Source of the DNA: Bradyrhizobium sp.
Lineage (GTDB): Bacteria > Pseudomonadota > Alphaproteobacteria > Rhizobiales > Xanthobacteraceae
Assembly (NCBI RefSeq): GCF_019244115.1
Contig: NZ_JAFATE010000227.1
Location: 1 to 54,367 of the forward strand
DNA: 54,367 bases
Direction: 5' to 3'
Notes under the pieces: model-generated
What the model saw: the letters and a program-made list of their open reading frames with translations, nothing else
Told to the model about the DNA's origin: nothing
The model's database searches: none
Made by a program: the position numbers and the translations under genes
Shown here: positions 49,078 to 54,367 of the stretch, piece after piece
Position numbering within the stretch: the stretch's first letter is position 1
Layout: every line of letters starts with the position of its first letter

Positions 49078-50712
49078 CTATTGCTTGGCAAAACCCTGAT
49101 AGCCCGCGGCGGCAACCTCATCGCACTTCCGGCGATAGGTCCCGACGCCGCCGATGTAGGACAACAGGCGGCGCGGCTTGCCCTTGACGTTGGAGCCCAT
49201 GTACCAGGAGTGCGTTTTGGTCACGAGAGTCGTGTTCGCGACCTCGTCGTGATGGGCGACCCAGGCGTCCTCGACCTCCCTGGTCGGCTCGATGACGCTG
49301 AGCCGGTTCTTGCGCAGATAGCTGATGCAATCGCTGATCCACTCGACCTGCTGCTGCAGGCAGGTGGTCATGTTGCAGAGCGCCGTCGACGGCGCCAAGG
49401 GCGCGCCGGTGGTGAACAGGTTCGGATAGCCGTGGACCTGCAGGCCCATGGTGGTGCGGATGTCGCGGCTCCAATCGTCCTTCAGCGAGCGCCCGTCGCG
49501 GCCGCGAATGTCGATGCGGGTGAGCGCGCCGGTACCGGCGTCAAACCCGGTCGCCAGGATGATCACGTCGAAGCCGTATTCGGTGCCGTTGGCCAGCTTG
49601 AGGCCGTCGGGCGTGATCCGGTCGATCGGATTGTCCTTGACGCTGACCAGTTCGACATTCGGCTGGTGATAGGCTTCCAGATAGTTGCTCTCGAGCGGGA
49701 CGCGGTGCGTGCCAAAGCCGTAGTCGGTCGGAATCAGCGTTTCGCAGAGTTTCGGGTCCTTCAGTCGCGCGCGCATCTTCTTGCGGACGAACTCGGAAAT
49801 CTCCTCGCTGACGTCCTGGTCAAAGAACATCTCGACGAACGAGGCGAGCCACAGCCTGAGCGAACCTTCATCCCAGATACGTTCGAGCACCGCGTGACGT
49901 TCGGCCGCCGTCAGGTCCTTCCAATTGCCATTGGTGAAGTCGTACTCGAAACCGGTGAAGCTGTGCGGCAGGGTCTTTTGGAACTCCTGGAAGCGCGCCT
50001 TGTAGGCCTCGACCTCCTTCGGCCCGTATTTCGGATTCTTCATCGGGATGATGTATTGCGGCGTGCGCACGAACACTTTCAGGCTGCCGACCTCACTGGC
50101 GATGGTCTGGATCACCTGGATGCCTGTCGCGCCATTGCCGACGACGCCGATGCGCTTGCCCGCCAGGTCGAGATCGCCTTTCGGCCAGCGGCTGGTGTGG
50201 ACCAGGGTGCCCTTAAAACTCTCCTGTCCGGGGAAGATCGAGCTCAGCGGCGCCGACAGCATGCCGCAGCATGTGATCAGGAACTGCGCGTCGACCACCT
50301 CGCCCTTGTCGGTCGTGATGGTCCAGCGCTGGGTCGCCTCGTTGTAGACGGCACTCGTGATCGTGGTCGAGAAGCGGATGTCCTTGCGCAGGCCGAGCTC
50401 GTCGGCGACGTAGTTGAGCCAGCGTTCGATCTCGGGCTGGCCGGGAAAACGCTCGCTCCAGCTCCAGCCCTTGTAGAGCTTTTCGGAGAACAGATACTGG
50501 TAGATATAGGCTTCCGAATCGAAGCGCGCGCCGGGATAGCGATTCCAGTACCAGGTGCCGCCGACACCCGAAGCCGCGTCAAAAGCCTTGACCTTGAGTC
50601 CCAGCTCGTCGCGCAGCTTGTAAAGCTGATAAAGGCCGGCCACGCCGGTGCCGATCACCACCGCGTCCAGGCTTTCATGCCTGCCCGCGCCGTTGGTCTT
50701 GTGCTCGCTCAT
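49078..50712 (-). CDS. Type I Baeyer-Villiger monooxygenase
   Basis: 544 residues, about the size of cyclohexanone monooxygenase. FAD motif GTGVAG is at 21-26, followed by [17 protein letters not shown]. The Baeyer-Villiger fingerprint FxGxxxHTxxWP is exact at 166-177 ([12 protein letters not shown]). The NADPH motif GVVGNGATG is at 189-197, and [14 protein letters not shown] lies in the C-terminal half. It inserts oxygen next to a carbonyl, turning ketones into esters or lactones. GGAGGG precedes the ATG. A sigma-54 promoter lies 66 bases upstream, and the next gene encodes an esterase. Confidence 0.94.
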   Translation of the reverse strand: MSEHKTNGAGRHESLDAVVIGTGVAGLYQLYKLRDELGLKVKAFDAASGVGGTWYWNRYPGARFDSEAYIYQYLFSEKLYKGWSWSERFPGQPEIERWLNYVADELGLRKDIRFSTTITSAVYNEATQRWTITTDKGEVVDAQFLITCCGMLSAPLSSIFPGQESFKGTLVHTSRWPKGDLDLAGKRIGVVGNGATGIQVIQTIASEVGSLKVFVRTPQYIIPMKNPKYGPKEVEAYKARFQEFQKTLPHSFTGFEYDFTNGNWKDLTAAERHAVLERIWDEGSLRLWLASFVEMFFDQDVSEEISEFVRKKMRARLKDPKLCETLIPTDYGFGTHRVPLESNYLEAYHQPNVELVSVKDNPIDRITPDGLKLANGTEYGFDVIILATGFDAGTGALTRIDIRGRDGRSLKDDWSRDIRTTMGLQVHGYPNLFTTGAPLAPSTALCNMTTCLQQQVEWISDCISYLRKNRLSVIEPTREVEDAWVAHHDEVANTTLVTKTHSWYMGSNVKGKPRRLLSYIGGVGTYRRKCDEVAAAGYQGFAKQ

Positions 50713-50777
50713 ACATTCCCTCCGATGGTCGTTGTTCTCCTCCCCGCCGCGTGGCGCGGGAGACGCGAACTTTGCCT

Positions 50778-50795
50778 ACGCACGTCGTGTGCCAG
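50778..50795 (-). promoter_or_regulatory. Sigma-54 (-24/-12) promoter of the monooxygenase operon
   Basis: On the minus strand CTGGCACACGACGTGCGT matches the consensus YTGGCACGN4TTGCW at the key positions: TGGCAC at -24 and TGC at -12, with GG and GC separated by exactly 10 bases. Transcription would start near 50768 and give a 55-base leader before the monooxygenase ATG. A sigma-54 activator gene lies in the same cluster. Confidence 0.75.
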
Positions 50796-50859
50796 CGGCG
50801 GCTGGCGCGTTAAGCGATTGCGAAGACTGGATTTCCCGAGCGCGACGGCGACCGGTCGC

Positions 50860-50905
50860 GTTTGAAATTCGAACGGAGGCGTGCCGGTGTGATCGAAATT
50901 CGAAC
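50860..50905 (-). promoter_or_regulatory. Twin enhancer sites for the sigma-54 activator
   Basis: Two near-palindromes read GTTTGAAATTCGAAC (50860-50874) and GATCGAAATTCGAAC (50891-50905) on the plus strand. They share GAAATTCGAAC and are 31 bases apart, three helical turns. Relative to the predicted start they are centred near -99 and -130, the normal place for enhancer sites of AcoR/NtrC-type activators. Other perfect 12-base palindromes flank them (GCGACCGGTCGC at 50848; CGACCGCGGTCG at 50905). Confidence 0.6.
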
Positions 50906-51023
50906 GACCGCGGTCGATGCGGCACGTTGACATCGCCGGTATATTTCGGCACTGTTACATACTGTAGCGGACAAGCGAGCGCGGGATTCCTGGAAGTCGC
51001 TGCAATGCGAATGGAGGCTTGCC

Positions 51024-53036
51024 ATGTGGCTCGAGCCTGTGAGTCGTCGTGTTTTCCTGCGGCGCGCGGCCTGGACGGCGACGCTGCCCTTCACCGGCCT
51101 TCCGCGAGCCGGCGCCGATGAACGCCCGGCCGATCTGGTCGCGCGGAAAGTGTTTTTTGACGAGCCTGACTACATCAATGTCCGTGTCAGTCCCGATGGC
51201 GAGAACCTCGCCTGGCTCGCGCCGATCGACCGCGTCAACAATCTGTGGGTCGCCCCGATTGCTGATCCCAAGGCGGCGCGGCCGGTAACGCGGGTCACCG
51301 GGCGAAGCATCGGTAGCTATTTTCGCTGGGCCCATACCAATCGCCATCTGATCTATTTCAGGGATCACGACGGCGACGAGAATTATCGCGCGTTCAGCGT
51401 CGACATCGGCACCAATGCGGTAGTGCCGCTGTCGCCGGACGGCGGTGTCAAGTGCTATCTTCAGGAAGTCGATCGAAAATTCCCCGACGAGGTTTTGCTT
51501 CGACATAACCAGCGCGACAAGCGCTACTTCGATCTGTTCCGCATCAAGGTGTCGAGCGGCGCAAGCGAGCTGGCGTTCGAGAATCCCGATTTCGCGGACT
51601 ACGTCACCGACAGCGCGTTCCAGTTGCGGCTCGGTTTGCGCCTGAATCCGGCCGGGACGGCGGAAGTGTCCGAGCGGCAGGCGGACGGGAGCTGGAAGCC
51701 GTTCCTCGACGTTCCGATCGGCGACGTCGATCTCACCAGGTTCATCGACTTCAGCGCCGACGGCAACACGCTTTACATGATCGATTCGCGCGGCCGCGAC
51801 AAAGCCGCGCTGTATGCGATCGACATGACGAGCCGCAAGGCGACGCTGCTCGCGGCCGACGACGAGGCCGACGTCGTGCAGGTCGCGATGGATGACGAGA
51901 CCCGCCGGCCATTCGCGGCGAAGTCGATCAGGGACCGCGTGCACTGGATCGCACTCGATGACGGGGCGCGGCAGGACCTTGCCGATCTCGCCGGCTATGG
52001 TCCCGGCGACGTCGGCATCATCAGCGACAGCTTTGATCGCCGCACAGCCAGCGTGTTCTACGAGCGCGACGCCGAGAGCGGAGAGTTCGCGCTGCTCGAC
52101 CGCAAAACCCGCGAGGTGCGAAAGCTGTTCACACAGCGCAACGCGCTGGCCGACGTCGCGCTGCGGAGGCTGCAGCCGGTCACGATTCCCGCCCGCGATG
52201 GCTTAAAGCTCAACGGCTATCTGACGCAGCCGGCGCAGGACAATGGCAGCAAGCCGCCACTGGTGCTGGCGATCCATGGCGGCCCTTACGCACGCGACGT
52301 CTGGGGTTTCAATTCCCTGCATCAGTGGCTGGCGAACCGCGGCTATGCGGTGCTCAGCGTCAACTACCGCGGCTCGACCGGCTTTGGCAAAGCCTTCATC
52401 GCCAAGGCCGATCGGGAGTGGGGCGGCCGCATGCATGACGACCTGATCGATGCGGTGGATTGGGCGATCCGACGGGACATCGCCGATCCCAGGCGCATCG
52501 GCTTCTACGGCGCGAGCTATGGCGGCTATTCGGCGCTGGTGGCGGCGACCAAGACGCCCGACATCTTCGCCTGCATCGTCGATGTGTTCGGCATTTCCAA
52601 CCTCATCACCTTCATGGCGACCATTCCGCCCTATTGGGGACCGTGGTTCAGCGTGTGGAAGCAGCGGCTAGGCGATCCCGGCACCGAACAAGGGCGCGCC
52701 TTCCTGATCGAGCGCTCGCCGCTCACCCATATCGACCGCGCCATCCGACCGATCCTGATCGCGCAGGGAATGCGCGACGTCCGCGTGGTGCCGGCAGAAT
52801 CCGAACAGATGGTAGCCGCGCTCAAGCAGCGGGGCGTGCCGGTCACCTATGTGACCTTCGCCGATGAAGGCCACGGTTTCGTCCGGCCGGAAAACCGCAT
52901 GGCGTTCACCGCGGTGACCGAGGCGTTCCTCGCAAAACACCTCGGCGGGCGATGTCAGCCGATCGGCGACGATTTTTCGGGCTCGACCCTCAGGGTCGAG
53001 ACCGGGGGCGAGTTGGTGCCCGGACTGGGTGGCTAA
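51024..53036 (+). CDS. S9 family peptidase, exported (Tat-like signal)
   Basis: 670 residues. The N-terminus SRRVFLRRAAWTATLPFTGL is a Tat-type signal, so it acts in the periplasm. A beta-propeller (VRVSPDGENLAWLAPID and following) is followed by the alpha/beta-hydrolase domain from about residue 390. The triad is Ser498 in GASYGGYS, Asp585 in GMRDVRV and His617 in DEGHGF. It would degrade oligopeptides. GGAGG precedes the ATG. It diverges from the sigma-54 unit and is probably not part of it. A soluble relative is at 5461-7371. Confidence 0.93.
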   Translation: MWLEPVSRRVFLRRAAWTATLPFTGLPRAGADERPADLVARKVFFDEPDYINVRVSPDGENLAWLAPIDRVNNLWVAPIADPKAARPVTRVTGRSIGSYFRWAHTNRHLIYFRDHDGDENYRAFSVDIGTNAVVPLSPDGGVKCYLQEVDRKFPDEVLLRHNQRDKRYFDLFRIKVSSGASELAFENPDFADYVTDSAFQLRLGLRLNPAGTAEVSERQADGSWKPFLDVPIGDVDLTRFIDFSADGNTLYMIDSRGRDKAALYAIDMTSRKATLLAADDEADVVQVAMDDETRRPFAAKSIRDRVHWIALDDGARQDLADLAGYGPGDVGIISDSFDRRTASVFYERDAESGEFALLDRKTREVRKLFTQRNALADVALRRLQPVTIPARDGLKLNGYLTQPAQDNGSKPPLVLAIHGGPYARDVWGFNSLHQWLANRGYAVLSVNYRGSTGFGKAFIAKADREWGGRMHDDLIDAVDWAIRRDIADPRRIGFYGASYGGYSALVAATKTPDIFACIVDVFGISNLITFMATIPPYWGPWFSVWKQRLGDPGTEQGRAFLIERSPLTHIDRAIRPILIAQGMRDVRVVPAESEQMVAALKQRGVPVTYVTFADEGHGFVRPENRMAFTAVTEAFLAKHLGGRCQPIGDDFSGSTLRVETGGELVPGLGG

Positions 53037-53138
53037 GCCCATCGTCGCGGCGAGCGCCGATGACACAGTCTTTCGAAATCCCGCCTGTCGGCCGTGACGG
53101 GATTGACTTGAACTCGCATGACCTCCTAAATGATGCTC

Positions 53139-53308
53139 GACGGTTCCCTTCACGGGGATCAAAAGGGAATGCGGTGCGGGGATCTTCCCTCATGCCGCAG
53201 CTGCCCCCGCAACTGTAAGCGGCTAGTCTTTCGTCATAGGCCACTGGGAATCTCGGTCCTGGGAAGGCGACGAAGGGTGCGGACCCGCGAGCCAGGAGAC
53301 CTGCCGTC
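53139..53308 (+). promoter_or_regulatory. Cobalamin (B12) riboswitch
   Basis: The hallmark elements occur in order: AAAAGGGAATGCGGTG, GCCGCAGCTGCCCCCGCAAC with TGTAAGCGG, GCCACTGGG, GGGAAGGCGACGAAG, and GAGCCAGGAGACCTGCC (53289-53305). The closing P1 stem is GACGG (53139-53143) with CCGTC (53304-53308). It binds adenosyl- or other cobalamin in the leader and would switch off the downstream outer-membrane receptor when B12 is plentiful. Confidence 0.93.
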
Positions 53309-53386
53309 AGCCGTGGTCACACGCGAAAATGTCGGTCGGGGAGTACAGACATTGTTTTCACTGGGACTGCCCTGAGCGCGCCCAAG

Positions 53387-53435
53387 TGGGACCTCGTTCG
53401 CTGTGACGTGCCACTGACGTCATACCGAGGTCCAC
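53387..53435 (+). promoter_or_regulatory. Ribosome-site sequestering hairpin of the riboswitch
   Basis: GGACCTCG (53389-53396) pairs perfectly with CGAGGTCC (53427-53434), extendable to GTGG/CCAC with one bulge. The second arm holds CCGAGG, the ribosome site of the GTG at 53438. This suggests control of translation rather than of termination. No T run follows. Confidence 0.6.
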
Positions 53436-53437
53436 TC

Positions 53438-54367
53438 GTGTTCTCCACTGTTTCTGTCGCAAGGCGGCCGCGCGGCGGCCTGCTGGCTTTCAGCTACCTT
53501 CTTCCCAGCATGCTGCTCGGAACTTGCCCTGCCAGGGCGCAGCAACCCGATCAGCCCCATGTCTTGCCCACGCTCACTGTCAGCGCGCCCAAAAAGCCCA
53601 AGCGTCTCGTCGACGACCGTTCGACTCCGGCGCAGCCACAACCAGATCCAGCTGCAGCTCGCGATAAGCTGCCGACAATCGAAGCCATTGGCATTTCGCC
53701 TTCAACACTCAATCTGAACAGCCAGAACGCGAGCGGCAGCCGTCTTGGCCTCACCCCGCTCCAGACTCCCGCCAGCGTCGAGACGATCTCGTCGCAGACC
53801 ATCGCCGAACGCGGTCAGCACAATGTGACGGATGCGATCACCCAGAACGCAGCCGGCCTTATCGCAAGCCCTGCCCCTGGCAATGGCGGCCTCTCGTTCG
53901 GCACCCGCGGCTTCACCGGAAGCAATTCGGTGATGACGCTCTATGACGGCACGCGCCTCTATGTCGGCGCCGGAACCGTGACGTTTCCATTCGATACCTG
54001 GTCGGCGGAGCGGATCGAGGTCATGCGCGGACCGGCGTCGGTGCTCTATGGTGAGGGCGCGATCGGCGGCATCATCAACGTGATCCCCAAGAAGCCGGCC
54101 ACGACGCCCTACAACGATGCCGAGCTGTCGTTCGACAGCAACATGACCCGGCGCCTTGCGGTCGACAGCGGTGGGACGATCAATCCGAGCGTGTCCTATC
54201 GCATCAACGCCACCGGCAATATGTCGGACGGCTGGGTCGACCGCGACAAGACATCGAACCTGGCGGTCTCCGCAGCCGTGCGGGTGCAGGCCGCCGACAA
54301 TCTCGCCTTCACGCTCTCGAACGACTATGGCGACCGAAGCCCATCGCGGTATTTCGGCACGCCGCTG
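53438..54367 (+). CDS. TonB-dependent outer-membrane receptor, partial (probably B12-related)
   Basis: 310 codons are present and the frame is open to the window end. It starts at GTG with CCGAGG 7 bases before. A signal peptide (LLAFSYLLPSMLLGTCPARA) precedes a Pro/Ala-rich linker and the plug domain: TPASVETISSQTIAERGQHN, LSFGTRGFTGSNSVMTLYDG, ERIEVMRGPASVLYGEGAIG and GGIINVIPKKP. The barrel begins around LSFDSNMTRRLAVD. The upstream cobalamin riboswitch implies uptake of cobalamin or a related corrinoid, though the plug itself resembles siderophore receptors. Confidence 0.92.
   Translation, partial: MFSTVSVARRPRGGLLAFSYLLPSMLLGTCPARAQQPDQPHVLPTLTVSAPKKPKRLVDDRSTPAQPQPDPAAARDKLPTIEAIGISPSTLNLNSQNASGSRLGLTPLQTPASVETISSQTIAERGQHNVTDAITQNAAGLIASPAPGNGGLSFGTRGFTGSNSVMTLYDGTRLYVGAGTVTFPFDTWSAERIEVMRGPASVLYGEGAIGGIINVIPKKPATTPYNDAELSFDSNMTRRLAVDSGGTINPSVSYRINATGNMSDGWVDRDKTSNLAVSAAVRVQAADNLAFTLSNDYGDRSPSRYFGTPL

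Noticed and set aside
49009..50865. 618-residue plus-strand open frame
   Set aside because: It is a shadow of the Baeyer-Villiger monooxygenase gene.

Overview
The window looks like chromosomal DNA of a Bradyrhizobium-type alphaproteobacterium (Nitrobacteraceae). The evidence is high GC with GC-rich wobble positions, the block rpsT - dnaA - dnaN - recF - gyrB, two DUF3551 small secreted proteins, and many dispersed palindromic intergenic repeats of a style I associate with Bradyrhizobium and Rhodopseudomonas. I see no phage genes, transposases or CRISPR array.

Layout. 1-5.3 kb: chemotaxis receptor, a 3' tRNA fragment (possible integration scar), a VOC protein, then a minus-strand group of DUF4865, NTF2-like and TetR genes, and a TfoX-like protein. 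5.4-15.5 kb: S9 peptidase, metallophosphoesterase, MipA/OmpV porin, galactarate dehydratase, an unknown membrane protein, a three-gene module (membrane protein, winged-helix regulator, cis-prenyltransferase) with two matching palindromic operators, and a secreted trypsin-like protease. 15.6-29.4 kb: mixed metabolism. It holds DUF3551 behind a perfect CRP-type palindrome, a Bug receptor, a VOC / 2H phosphoesterase / amidohydrolase run, a P450, an HD-GYP protein, a two-subunit molybdenum hydroxylase, a frameshifted dienelactone hydrolase, a polysaccharide export lipoprotein and MsrA. 29.7-40.1 kb: the replication block, preceded by a 1.2-kb geneless, partly AT-rich stretch (origin candidate) and interrupted by an antisense acyltransferase between recF and gyrB. 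40.1-41.3 kb: stacked dispersed repeats. 41.3-45.6 kb: DUF3551, Ada, SnoaL-like protein, universal stress protein, sirtuin. 45.6-51 kb: a sigma-54 unit made of a Baeyer-Villiger monooxygenase, a beta-lactamase-fold esterase and an AcoR-type activator. 51-54.4 kb: a second S9 peptidase, then a cobalamin riboswitch leading a TonB-dependent receptor that runs off the window.

The best functional stories are these. (1) The sigma-54 unit has a -24/-12 promoter and two helically phased enhancer palindromes, and reads as a ketone to ester to acid-plus-alcohol pathway. (2) The winged-helix module carries CTTTGC-N3-GCAAAG both upstream of its first gene and across the prenyltransferase start codon. (3) The B12 riboswitch is followed by a hairpin that would bury the receptor's ribosome site. 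(4) A 3' tRNA fragment lies downstream of the chemoreceptor.

All assignments come from reading the sequence and remembered family motifs. No search was run.
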